This document shows positions 55,676 through 63,301 of a stretch of 64,000 nucleotides of DNA, piece after piece (the first letter of the stretch is position 1; the number at the start of each line of letters is the position of its first letter). The stretch is from Burkholderiaceae bacterium (GTDB lineage: Bacteria > Pseudomonadota > Gammaproteobacteria > Burkholderiales > Burkholderiaceae_B). The stretch covers positions 62,001-126,000 of the forward strand of contig JAMNXR010000004.1 in the NCBI GenBank assembly GCA_023653055.1, written 5' to 3'. A model generated the notes under the pieces. The model was not told the DNA's origin. It was given only the letters and a program-made list of their open reading frames with translations, and did no database searches. The position numbers were made by a program, and so were the translations under genes.

Positions 55676-56188
55676 TTATACCCGCTCCAGTTCGCGCTGC
55701 TCTTTACGCAGCTTGGCTTTAAGGCGTGTCTGCTTCAAGAGAGACAGGTGCTGCACAAAGACCTTGCCATTCAAGTGATCTAACTCATGCTGAACGCATA
55801 CAGCTAACAACCCGTCGGCATCGAATTCGTATGTTTCACCTTGCAGGTTGAGGGCGCGCACACGGATTTTCGCCGGACGATCCACCTCATCATAGACACC
55901 AGGCACCGACAAACAGCCCTCTTCGTAGCTCTTTTTTTCGTCGCTAAAACTCAAGATCTCTGGATTAATCAACACGCGCAAATCACTTTTATCTTCGCTG
56001 ACATCAATGACCACCACGCGTTCGTGCACATCGACTTGGGTCGCAGCCAAACCCACACCAGGTGCTTCGTACATCGTTTCAGTCATATCAACGACGAGTT
56101 TGCGAATACGCTCGTCCACCACGCGTACAGGTTTAGCAACCGTATGCAAGCGCTTGTCGGGATAGTTCAGAATGTTAAGCAGAGCCAT
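55676..56188 (-). CDS. def: Peptide deformylase Def
   Basis: A 170-residue metalloenzyme that removes formyl groups from new proteins. The three motifs are present: [17 protein letters not shown] (metal Cys) and QHELDHLNG (HExxH). A basic C-terminal tail ([20 protein letters not shown]) follows. It is divergent from dprA with 162 bp between. Confidence 0.95.
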   Translation of the reverse strand: MALLNILNYPDKRLHTVAKPVRVVDERIRKLVVDMTETMYEAPGVGLAATQVDVHERVVVIDVSEDKSDLRVLINPEILSFSDEKKSYEEGCLSVPGVYDEVDRPAKIRVRALNLQGETYEFDADGLLAVCVQHELDHLNGKVFVQHLSLLKQTRLKAKLRKEQRELERV

Positions 56189-56258
56189 AGCGAATAACCA
56201 TGTATTTACACAACTTATTATTATTTTAAATTAATAACGCCAAAAATTCGATGTAACC

Positions 56259-56286
56259 CGCATGATCACGCATGATTCCGCATGAT
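56259..56286. repeat. Three 10-bp-phased direct repeats CGCATGAT
   Basis: CGCATGAT occurs at 56259-56266, 56269-56276 and 56279-56286, each exactly 10 bp after the last, in the def/dprA divergent gap and 65 bp before the dprA start. A spacing of one helical turn would put three copies on one DNA face. An A/T-rich tract lies just upstream. This looks like a protein-binding array; I do not know the protein. Confidence 0.6.
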
Positions 56287-56350
56287 TTAAGTGGGATTTC
56301 TGGGACACTTTTATCCTTCTGATGGTCTCGGTCTGTGTCAGACTCGGCAC

Positions 56351-57517
56351 ATGCCTCACACACTATCGACCGAAATGCTCACAGCGTGGTTACGCCTGAG
56401 TATGACCCCTGGACTGGGGCCTATTTCAGCGCAACGTCTACTTAGTCACTTTTCTTGTCCACTCGCAGTCGAACAATGTTCGCCTCAACAACTCGCAGCC
56501 CGCATACCAAAAGCGATTTATGACGGCTTGCTGGTGGCCAGAGGCGAGGCGGTCACGCTTCACATTCACCAAGCACTCAAGTGGGCGCTCGAACCGGACC
56601 AATTCATTCTGACGCCTGATCAGAGCGCTTATCCCGCACAACTGCAGCACACCGCAGATGCACCCATCGTGCTGTATGCAAAAGGCGACCTCGCCCGCTT
56701 AAAGCAGCCCGCACTCGCCATCGTCGGTGCACGCAATGCCACCGCAGACGGGCTTGAGCATGCGCACGACTTTGCCTGCACGCTTGCGCACCACGGGTGG
56801 TGCATCGTCAGCGGCTTGGCGCAAGGAATAGATGCCGCCGCGCACCGAGGGGCGCTCCACGCGGGTCTGACGGTTGGTGGCACGATCGCAGTGCTCGGCA
56901 CCGGCGCAGATGTTGTCTATCCGCGCCAGCACGCCGAACTCACACGTAGGATTCTCAATACACGCGGTCTGCTGCTCACGGAATTTCCTCTCGGCACGCC
57001 AGCGCGGCCACATCACTTTCCGCGCCGCAATCGGATTGTGGCGGGACTTTCGCACGGTGTACTGGTGGTCGAAGCAGCACTGAAAAGTGGCTCCCTCCTG
57101 ACAGCCAAGCTGGCGGTAGAAATGAACCGAGAAGTGTTTGCGATTCCAGGGTCGATTGTCTCGCCCCTTTCGCGTGGACCGCACGCCCTCATTCAGGAAG
57201 GCGCCAAACTCGTCGAGCGCGCCGAGGACATTCTGGAGGAGCTCAGCACGTTCAGTCCGCCAGCATTTACCTTCGCGAAGCGTTCCGCACCCCAAACGCT
57301 CACAACGGCATTCACAGCAGATGCTGCATCCAAAGCCGAGCCGCGCTCACCTGTCTGGGACGCAATCGGCTACGATCCTGTTACAGAGGACACAATCCAA
57401 CAGCGGACAAATATGTTGCCTGCACTTTTGCAATGCGAGCTGCTCTCTCTTGAGTTAAATGGTGATATTGCGCGTCAACCCAATGGTCGGATTGTTCGAA
57501 CGCGCCGACGGTCCTAA
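56351..57517 (+). CDS. dprA: DNA-processing protein DprA
   Basis: A 388-residue protein that loads RecA onto incoming single-stranded DNA during transformation. An N-terminal helical part with TPGLGPISAQRLL, a Rossmann-like core (about 95-290) with VGARNATADGLEHA, SGLAQGIDAAAHRGAL, LGTGADVVYPRQH and PRRNRIVAGLS, and a C-terminal winged-helix domain (about 320-385). ATG 56351 is used. A second competence-linked gene, comF, is in the window. Confidence 0.93.
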   Translation: MPHTLSTEMLTAWLRLSMTPGLGPISAQRLLSHFSCPLAVEQCSPQQLAARIPKAIYDGLLVARGEAVTLHIHQALKWALEPDQFILTPDQSAYPAQLQHTADAPIVLYAKGDLARLKQPALAIVGARNATADGLEHAHDFACTLAHHGWCIVSGLAQGIDAAAHRGALHAGLTVGGTIAVLGTGADVVYPRQHAELTRRILNTRGLLLTEFPLGTPARPHHFPRRNRIVAGLSHGVLVVEAALKSGSLLTAKLAVEMNREVFAIPGSIVSPLSRGPHALIQEGAKLVERAEDILEELSTFSPPAFTFAKRSAPQTLTTAFTADAASKAEPRSPVWDAIGYDPVTEDTIQQRTNMLPALLQCELLSLELNGDIARQPNGRIVRTRRRS

Positions 57518-57533
57518 ACAAGTGATTCAACCT

Positions 57534-58007
57534 ATGCCTATTCTTTTTTTCAAGTCGAAAATATGGCGAGGCGGTTTAGCCGCTCTCATCCTTTTTCTCG
57601 CGGGTGGCCTAGCCGCTGCGCAAAACTGCGCGACTACGATTGAAAGCGACGATGCGCTACGTTTTAAGCCAGAAAAAATCGAAATTCCTCTTGCGTGTAA
57701 AACATTTACGGTAACGCTTAAACATACCGGCCGACTCCCCAAATTGGCCATGGGGCACAACTGGGTGCTCGCAAAGCTCAGTGACCTCGACGGCGTCTCA
57801 CGAACGGGCATGCTCGCAGGAGCCGAGCACAATTATGTCGATCCAAAAGATGCGCGCGTTCTCGCGCACACGAGTGTGGTGGGTGGCGCAGAGTCAGCAT
57901 CTGTCATGTTTGACGTGGCAAAACTGGTACCGGGCGAGCGTTACGGATTTGTCTGCACGTTCGCCGGCCATTCTCCGGTGATGCGAGGCGTGATTGTTCT
58001 TAAGTAA
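57534..58007 (+). CDS. azu: Azurin (blue copper protein)
   Basis: A 157-residue periplasmic electron carrier. A signal peptide ends GGLAAA-Q. The mature protein has the disulfide cysteines (QNCATTIE and LACKTF) and the type-1 copper ligands in the azurin pattern: His in AMGHNWVL, then Cys, His and Met in FVCTFAGHSPVMRG. It shuttles electrons between c-type cytochromes and terminal reductases or oxidases. ATG 57534 starts 16 bp after dprA. Its partner enzyme is not nearby. Confidence 0.94.
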   Translation: MPILFFKSKIWRGGLAALILFLAGGLAAAQNCATTIESDDALRFKPEKIEIPLACKTFTVTLKHTGRLPKLAMGHNWVLAKLSDLDGVSRTGMLAGAEHNYVDPKDARVLAHTSVVGGAESASVMFDVAKLVPGERYGFVCTFAGHSPVMRGVIVLK

Positions 58008-58032
58008 AGCGTGCGCGCCGAGGCCTGCGGAG

Positions 58033-58779
58033 TTAGGCCGGGTAATCTCTTGCGCCAAAAATCGCTGAGCCCACACGGATTTCTGTTGAGCCTTCTTCGA
58101 TCGCAAGCTCAAAATCTCCGCTCATGCCCATCGACAAACGATCTAGTTCGATACCTGCAATACCCTCTTGCCGAGCCTGGTCACGTAACGCACGCAATTG
58201 TGCAAAACAACGGCGCACAGCACTTTGATCTTCGGACAAAATCGCCATCGTCATGAGCCCACGCACACGCAGTGTTTGATAGCCACTGAGTTGTCGCAAA
58301 AATGGAATGAGCTCAACGGGGTCGAGTCCAGCTTTCGTCTCCTCTGGCGAGGTTTTCACTTGAACCAAGACGTCAATTGCACGTCCTTCAAGTTGAAGTC
58401 GACGGTCTAGCGCCTCAGCCAGCTCCATTCGATCCAAAGACTGTAGTTCATGAGCGAGACGTGCGACTTCTTTTGCCTTGTTGGTTTGAAGCTGACCGAT
58501 GACCACCCACTGGACATCGCAATCTGCCAAGAGCGGTGCTTTCTGTCCGATCTCTTGTGTACGATTTTCTCCAAAACGTTTGTATCCAAGGCTGACTGCA
58601 CGCCGAATCGCCTGATCGTCAAAGGTCTTACTGACGGGGAGCAGTGTGACTTCTTCTGGCGAGCGACCGACGCGCGCACACGCTTGGGCCATACGTTGCT
58701 TGATGTGTCCGATCCGCTCTGACATCGCGGTGGTGGCTGCGTCGTTCACGCCTTTAGGCTGGGAGTGGTCTGTGTGCAT
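58033..58779 (-). CDS. yggS: PLP homeostasis protein YggS
   Basis: A 248-residue alanine-racemase-N-fold protein that binds PLP and buffers B6 and amino-acid pools. It has VTLLPVSKTFDDQAIRRAVS with the PLP Lys, FGENRTQE, VQWVVIGQLQTNKAKEVA, VRGLMTMAIL and LSMGMSGDFELAIEEGSTEIRVG (split over residues 210-235). The start is uncertain (ATG 58779 or 58725). It is convergent with azurin over 25 bp and divergent from the urt operon. Confidence 0.93.
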   Translation of the reverse strand: MHTDHSQPKGVNDAATTAMSERIGHIKQRMAQACARVGRSPEEVTLLPVSKTFDDQAIRRAVSLGYKRFGENRTQEIGQKAPLLADCDVQWVVIGQLQTNKAKEVARLAHELQSLDRMELAEALDRRLQLEGRAIDVLVQVKTSPEETKAGLDPVELIPFLRQLSGYQTLRVRGLMTMAILSEDQSAVRRCFAQLRALRDQARQEGIAGIELDRLSMGMSGDFELAIEEGSTEIRVGSAIFGARDYPA

Positions 58780-58944
58780 GCTGCGTGGCTTTCTATTAAG
58801 TGGATCTTGGTGTGCTTATGTTACGCCATTGAATACCGTGCACGGTTTTATTGCCAATGCGCCAAATAAGGGCATTGATGCTTCATTGGCTTGCATTATT
58901 GCCTCCGGTTGGTTCGATTGTGGTGGCGATGACGGTGGAAGAGC
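58780..58944. other. yggS upstream region; small palindromes only
   Basis: First part of a 508-bp gap. It holds a perfect 12-bp palindrome ACCGTGCACGGT (58835-58846) and an inverted repeat CAATGC/GCATTG (58855-58860, 58872-58877). No convincing gene. The yggS promoter must lie here. Confidence 0.45.
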
Positions 58945-58958
58945 GCTTCGGGGGGAGG

Positions 58959-58973
58959 GCACTGGGTAAGCGC
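58959..58973. promoter_or_regulatory. Imperfect NtrC-type box (outer left)
   Basis: GCAC-TGGGTAA-GCGC: one mismatch to GCAC-N7-GTGC. It sits at the inner edge of the left 26-bp arm. Weak alone; supported by three similar boxes downstream. Confidence 0.45.
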
Positions 58974-59009
58974 TTCGGACGGGTGGGCGTTGCCCACTAC
59001 CCTCACAAA

Positions 59010-59024
59010 GCACCGCTCGCGTGC
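59010..59024. promoter_or_regulatory. NtrC-type box 1
   Basis: GCAC-CGCTCGC-GTGC matches the NtrC dyad GCAC-N7-GTGC exactly. Its centre is about 66 bp from box 2 and about 190 bp upstream of the predicted transcription start, a normal place for an enhancer site. Confidence 0.72.
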
Positions 59025-59075
59025 ATCGTCTCCGAACTCGACCCTAAAGGGTCTCAGACAGACGGAGCCGATTTT

Positions 59076-59090
59076 GCACGTGAGCGGTGC
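59076..59090. promoter_or_regulatory. NtrC-type box 2
   Basis: GCAC-GTGAGCG-GTGC matches GCAC-N7-GTGC exactly. Its centre is about 120 bp upstream of the predicted start, similar to the distance of the NtrC sites at enteric glnA. Confidence 0.75.
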
Positions 59091-59110
59091 TTTGCTCGGC
59101 TCGTCCTGAT

Positions 59111-59125
59111 GCACTTACCCAGTAC
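59111..59125. promoter_or_regulatory. Imperfect NtrC-type box (outer right)
   Basis: GCAC-TTACCCA-GTAC: one mismatch to GCAC-N7-GTGC, at the inner edge of the right 26-bp arm and mirrored by the box at 58959. Confidence 0.45.
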
Positions 59126-59161
59126 CCTCCCCCCGAAGCAATCCTGAACAAACGCTCAAAC

Positions 59162-59177
59162 GCTAGGCAATCCTAGC
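59162..59177. repeat. Palindrome abutting the sigma-54 promoter
   Basis: GCTAGG, spacer CAAT, CCTAGC: a perfect 6-bp inverted repeat ending one base before the -24 element. It might bind a bending protein or a repressor; unknown. Confidence 0.45.
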
Positions 59178-59193
59178 TGGCACGACTCTTGCT
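59178..59193 (+). promoter_or_regulatory. Sigma-54 (-24/-12) promoter of the urt operon
   Basis: TGGCAC-GACTC-TTGCT. GG (59179-59180) and GC (59191-59192) are separated by exactly 10 bases and both flanking consensus parts are complete, so this is a near-perfect RpoN promoter. Transcription is predicted to start near 59204, leaving a leader of about 84 bases before the CAGGAG ribosome-binding site (59275-59280). Sigma-54 control with NtrC is well known for urea and other nitrogen-source uptake genes. Confidence 0.85.
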
Positions 59194-59287
59194 TTGATTG
59201 CTTATGCATAGTTGCCCGCCTTTGGACGTTATGCAGCTCTCCCTAATCGCCGGCCATCCCGGCACGAACAGAACCAGGAGTTTAAAG

Positions 59288-60538
59288 ATGCAACGCAGAA
59301 TCGCACTCAAGCAACTTACCGCCGTCAGCCTTTTAGCCATGTCAGGCTGGATGCCTGCCGCTTTTGCGCAAGACACGATCAAGGTCGGGATTTTGCATTC
59401 GTTGTCGGGAACCATGGCGATTTCAGAAACATCGCTTAAAGATGTGGCGCTGATGACGATCGAGGAGATCAACGCAAAAGGCGGTGTGATGGGCAAGAAG
59501 CTCGAGCCCGTGATTGTGGATCCCGCTTCAAACTGGCCACTTTTTGCTGAAAAAGCACGAGAGCTCATCGCTCAAAATAAAGTATCCGTTGTGTTCGGCT
59601 GCTGGACTTCCGTGTCACGCAAGTCGGTACTGCCCGTGTTTAAAGAGCTCAATAGCCTCTTGTTCTACCCAGTTCAGTATGAGGGTGAGGAGCTTGAGAA
59701 AAATGTGTTTTACACCGGTGCAGCCCCAAATCAGCAGGCGATCCCGGCTGTTGAGTATTTGATGAGCGAGGACGGCGGTGGTGCCAAGCGCTTTGTTCTG
59801 CTCGGCACGGACTATGTCTATCCACGTACAACGAATAAGATTTTACGTGCCTTCCTGAAGTCCAAAGGTGTCAAAGACAGCGACATCGAGGAAATCTACA
59901 CACCGTTCGGTCACTCCGACTATCAAACAATCGTTGCCAATATCAAGAAATTTTCAGCAGGCGGTAAAACAGCCGTTATCTCCACGATCAACGGTGACTC
60001 AAACGTACCGTTCTATAAAGAACTTGGCAATGCGGGCTTGAAAGCGACCGATGTACCCGTTGTGGCCTTCTCGGTCGGTGAAGAAGAGCTTCGGGGCGTC
60101 GACACGAAGCCGCTTGTGGGTCACCTTGCCGCATGGAACTATTTTGAGTCCCTCAAAAATCCAGTGAATGCAGATTTTGTCGCAAAATGGAAAGCCTATG
60201 CGAAAGCAAAGAACCTGCCTAATAACGCTACGGCAGTAACGAACGACCCAATGGAAGCCACTTACATCGGCATTCACATGTGGAAGCAAGCCGTCGAACA
60301 AGCAAAGTCCCTCGACACAGACAAGGTGATCGCGGCAATGGCGGGCCAGAAGTTTGCTGCGCCAGACGGCTACACGATTGAAATGGACAAGTCCAATCAT
60401 CACCTGCACAAGCCCGTCTATATCGGCGAAATTCAGGCGAATGGACAGTTCAGTGTGGTCTGGAAAAGCAAGGGGCCTATTCGCGCGCAACCTTGGAGCC
60501 CATACATTGCAGGCAATGAAGGCAAACAAGGGCTTTAA
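59288..60538 (+). CDS. urtA: Urea ABC transporter substrate-binding protein UrtA
   Basis: A 416-residue periplasmic protein of the amide/urea binding group. The signal peptide has a twin-arginine-like start (MQRRIALKQL) and ends AFA-Q. The mature part begins DTIKVGILHSLSGTMAISE and has VVFGCWTSVSRKSVLPVF and LFYPVQYEGEE, characteristic of UrtA rather than of amino-acid binders, followed by VLLGTDYVYPRTTN (residues LLGTDYVYPRTTN). ATG 59288 has CAGGAG 7 bases upstream. It is the first gene of urtABCD and lies behind a sigma-54 promoter, so nitrogen limitation should induce it. Confidence 0.95.
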   Translation: MQRRIALKQLTAVSLLAMSGWMPAAFAQDTIKVGILHSLSGTMAISETSLKDVALMTIEEINAKGGVMGKKLEPVIVDPASNWPLFAEKARELIAQNKVSVVFGCWTSVSRKSVLPVFKELNSLLFYPVQYEGEELEKNVFYTGAAPNQQAIPAVEYLMSEDGGGAKRFVLLGTDYVYPRTTNKILRAFLKSKGVKDSDIEEIYTPFGHSDYQTIVANIKKFSAGGKTAVISTINGDSNVPFYKELGNAGLKATDVPVVAFSVGEEELRGVDTKPLVGHLAAWNYFESLKNPVNADFVAKWKAYAKAKNLPNNATAVTNDPMEATYIGIHMWKQAVEQAKSLDTDKVIAAMAGQKFAAPDGYTIEMDKSNHHLHKPVYIGEIQANGQFSVVWKSKGPIRAQPWSPYIAGNEGKQGL

Positions 60539-60563
60539 TTTAACAATATGAGAATGTCCCACT

Positions 60564-62189
60564 ATGGCTTTGAATTATCCTTCTTGGAAAAGATGGTTGC
60601 TGACTGTTTTGCTCGCGTTACCGCTGCAGTTGAGCTTTGCCGCAGACTTAATCGATCGGCAAGTGCTCAGCGGCTTAGCGAGCGACAGCAACGAAGATCG
60701 GTCCAAAGCCATTACTGCACTGGGGCTTCTATCGACTCCTGGCGCAGCCGAAGTGTTGGCTGCTCTGGGGGACGGCAGCGTTCTGATTACCTCTGACGGA
60801 ACAGTATTGCTTGCTCGCAATCGCGAGCAAGCGCTGAACCCCGTCACTGGCGTCCTCGTCCCACCACCCAGCGATGCACAGTCTCTAACGCTCAACAATC
60901 GTTTAAGACGCGCCTTGCAATCTGCGCTTGCCAGTTCGGAATTATTTTCCCCACAACCCAATGTGCGACTCGTGGCTGCACAAAGGCTTCAAAAAGAGTC
61001 AGATCCTTCTCGTGCCGCTGTGATTGAGCGTGCGCTCACTCTAGAAAAAGACCCAGGGATTAGGCGTGCGCTTGAAGTCGCGTTAGCCAGCGCCGCTTTA
61101 AAAAGTCCCGAGCCTTCCATTCGCCTTAGCGCCGTCAGTGCGCTAGGAAACAGTAAAAATGCCGCATTTAAACCTGCGTTACTTGGGCTCCTCACACCCG
61201 ACAGTACTGGCCAATTTAATGAGCCTGAGGAATCTGTCCGAGCCGCTGCTAAAAAAGCGCTTTCTCAAATTGAGCAACACCAAACACTCGTCAGTTGGGT
61301 AGGAAACATTTTTTTTGGCGTGAGCCTAGGTAGCGTTTTGTTGTTGGCTGCACTGGGTCTAGCAATCACGTTCGGTTTAATGGGTGTGATCAATATGGCG
61401 CATGGCGAGCTGCTAATGATTGGCGCATATGCGACATATATCGTACAAAGTTTGTTCAAACAGTGGCTGCCCAACTGGATCGACTGGTATGTGTTGACCG
61501 CATTACCCGTTGCATTTTTTATCACAGCTCTCGTAGGGATGGCGCTTGAGCGCACCGTCATTCGATGGCTCTACGGTCGCCCTCTTGAGACCTTACTCGC
61601 GACCTGGGGCATCAGCTTAATGTTGATGCAAGCGGTCAGGAGTATTTTCGGTGCGCAAAACGTCGAAGTCGCCAATCCTAGCTGGATGAGTGGCGGCATC
61701 ACGGTCTTGGGAAACCTGACGCTCAGCTACAACCGTCTCGTCATTATCGGCTTTGCCTTCTGTGTTGTGATTGCCGTTTGGTTGGTTTTGAATTTCACAC
61801 GTCTCGGTTTATTTGTACGTGCCATCACACAAAACAGGCGCATGGCTGATTGTGTCGGCGTACCAACGGGTCGCATCGATATGCTGGCCTTCGGCCTAGG
61901 TTCCGGCATTGCGGGGTTAGCGGGGGTTGCACTGTCACAACTAAGTAATGTCGGCCCCGATCTTGGGCGAGGCTACATCGTCGACTCCTTTATGGTGGTG
62001 GTCTTAGGTGGCGTGGGGCAGCTCGCCGGAACAGTCGTAGCGGCACTTGGTTTGGGTGTGCTCAATAAAATAATCGAACCCTTCTGGGGCGCAGTGATCG
62101 CCAAAATCGCAATTCTGCTTTTTATCGTTCTGTTCGTGCAAAAGCGCCCTCAAGGACTCTTTGCTCCAAAAGGTAGGAGCGCAGAATGA
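60564..62189 (+). CDS. urtB: Urea ABC transporter permease UrtB
   Basis: A 541-residue permease. A signal-like N terminus and an extracytoplasmic region of about 210 residues with HEAT-like helical repeats (ALASAALKSPEPSIRLSAVS) precede a LivH-type membrane domain (about 245-535; GLAITFGLMGVINMAHGELL, EAA-like GLGSGIAGLAGVAL, VVVLGGVGQLAGTV). The long N-terminal part is typical of UrtB and absent from LivH. It overlaps urtC by 4 bp. Confidence 0.94.
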   Translation: MALNYPSWKRWLLTVLLALPLQLSFAADLIDRQVLSGLASDSNEDRSKAITALGLLSTPGAAEVLAALGDGSVLITSDGTVLLARNREQALNPVTGVLVPPPSDAQSLTLNNRLRRALQSALASSELFSPQPNVRLVAAQRLQKESDPSRAAVIERALTLEKDPGIRRALEVALASAALKSPEPSIRLSAVSALGNSKNAAFKPALLGLLTPDSTGQFNEPEESVRAAAKKALSQIEQHQTLVSWVGNIFFGVSLGSVLLLAALGLAITFGLMGVINMAHGELLMIGAYATYIVQSLFKQWLPNWIDWYVLTALPVAFFITALVGMALERTVIRWLYGRPLETLLATWGISLMLMQAVRSIFGAQNVEVANPSWMSGGITVLGNLTLSYNRLVIIGFAFCVVIAVWLVLNFTRLGLFVRAITQNRRMADCVGVPTGRIDMLAFGLGSGIAGLAGVALSQLSNVGPDLGRGYIVDSFMVVVLGGVGQLAGTVVAALGLGVLNKIIEPFWGAVIAKIAILLFIVLFVQKRPQGLFAPKGRSAE

Positions 62190-63301
62190 ATACTGTGAAC
62201 ACGCACCCAACAATCCCTCAATCTGTCGGCTTGTATTCTCGAAATGCCTGGCTAGGTATTGCCATCGTTGTCATTGTATTGGCCAGCCTACCGGCTTTAA
62301 ATTTGATATTTCCTGCAGGACATGCCTTACATATTTCGTCCTTTGCCATTGCGTTGATTGGCAAGTTCTTATGCTACGCACTTGCCGCACTCGCGCTTGA
62401 TCTCGTATGGGGCTATACCGGCATTTTGTCACTAGGCCATGGTTTGTTTTTCGCGCTTGGTGGCTATGCCCATGGCATGTACCTCATGCGTGCGGCAAAA
62501 TCTTCTCCAGAGATGTTGCCTGACTTTATGGGCTTTCTTAGCTGGAAAACATTTCCTTGGTTCTGGTCGTTTACCGAGCACTTTTGGTATGCCATGCTGT
62601 TAGTTGTGCTTGTCCCTGGTTTACTTGCCTTTCTGTTTGGTTACTTTGCGTTTCGCTCACGCATCAAAGGTGTTTATTTTTCAATCATCACTCAAGCCTT
62701 AACTTTTGCTGCCATGCTGCTGTTCTTTCGAAATGAAACCGGTTTTGGCGGAAATAACGGCTTTACCGATTTCAAAAAAATTCTTGGCTTCGACATTACC
62801 GCGGCGGACACGCGTGCAGTTTTGTATTGGGTCAGCTTGGCGGTGCTGCTTGCCTCACTCATCGTTGCGCGTGCCATTACGCAATCAAAGCTAGGGCGCG
62901 TCCTCACAGCCATCCGCGACTCGGAAAATCGATTGCGATTTTTAGGGTATGAACCTCTCGGTTTTAAACTGTTCATCTGGACGGTCTCGGCCATTCTCTG
63001 CGCCATCGCAGGTGCCTTGTATGTCCCGCAAGTCGGCATCATCAACCCCAGCGAAATGTCGACGGAAAACTCTATCGAAATGGTGATCTGGGTCGCGACT
63101 GGCGGCAGAGGCACCTTAATTGGCCCGATCATCGGAGCGGGCACAATCAATGGCCTGAAAACCTGGTTTACCAGTGTATTTCCTGAGTTTTGGCTTTATG
63201 CCCTAGGTCTTATTTTTGTTTTGGTGACGTTGTTCTTGCCACAAGGCATTGTTGGTCTGGCACGGCAAATAGGACAGCGAATCAAAGGATTGAAAGCATG
63301 A
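62186..63301 (+). CDS. urtC: Urea ABC transporter permease UrtC
   Basis: A 371-residue LivM-type permease. It has ALALDLVWGYTGILSLGHGL, a loop with the UrtC-like SWKTFPWFWSFTEHFWYAM, RSRIKGVYFSIITQALTFA, NNGFTDFKKILGFD and AIRDSENRLRFLGYEPL. About nine hydrophobic segments are visible. It is coupled to urtB and urtD by 4-bp ATGA overlaps at both ends. Confidence 0.94.
   Translation: MNTVNTHPTIPQSVGLYSRNAWLGIAIVVIVLASLPALNLIFPAGHALHISSFAIALIGKFLCYALAALALDLVWGYTGILSLGHGLFFALGGYAHGMYLMRAAKSSPEMLPDFMGFLSWKTFPWFWSFTEHFWYAMLLVVLVPGLLAFLFGYFAFRSRIKGVYFSIITQALTFAAMLLFFRNETGFGGNNGFTDFKKILGFDITAADTRAVLYWVSLAVLLASLIVARAITQSKLGRVLTAIRDSENRLRFLGYEPLGFKLFIWTVSAILCAIAGALYVPQVGIINPSEMSTENSIEMVIWVATGGRGTLIGPIIGAGTINGLKTWFTSVFPEFWLYALGLIFVLVTLFLPQGIVGLARQIGQRIKGLKA

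Larger units (their letters stand above)
58945..59139. repeat. 195-bp composite inverted repeat upstream of urtA
   Basis: The outer arms are 26 bp (58945-58970 and 59114-59139), matching at 25 of 26 positions when one is inverted. Inside are a perfect hairpin GTGGGC-GTT-GCCCAC (58983-58997), a second pair of 20-bp arms (59006-59025 and 59075-59094, 19 of 20 matching) and at the centre GACCCT-AA-AGGGTC (59040-59053). The inner arms each contain a full NtrC-type box; the outer arms end in near-matches. No flanking direct repeat was seen, so a mobile element is not supported. It lies 148 bp before the urtA start codon. Confidence 0.8.

Noticed and set aside
58945-59139. Miniature transposable element (MITE) reading of the composite inverted repeat
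   Set aside because: No flanking target-site duplication is visible, and the repeats contain and border NtrC-type boxes in a suitable place before a sigma-54 promoter, so regulation explains it better. A genome search could still reopen this.
58851-59147. Open frames of about 98 codons in the yggS-urtA gap
   Set aside because: They are formed by the inverted repeats, have no ribosome-binding site and match no family.
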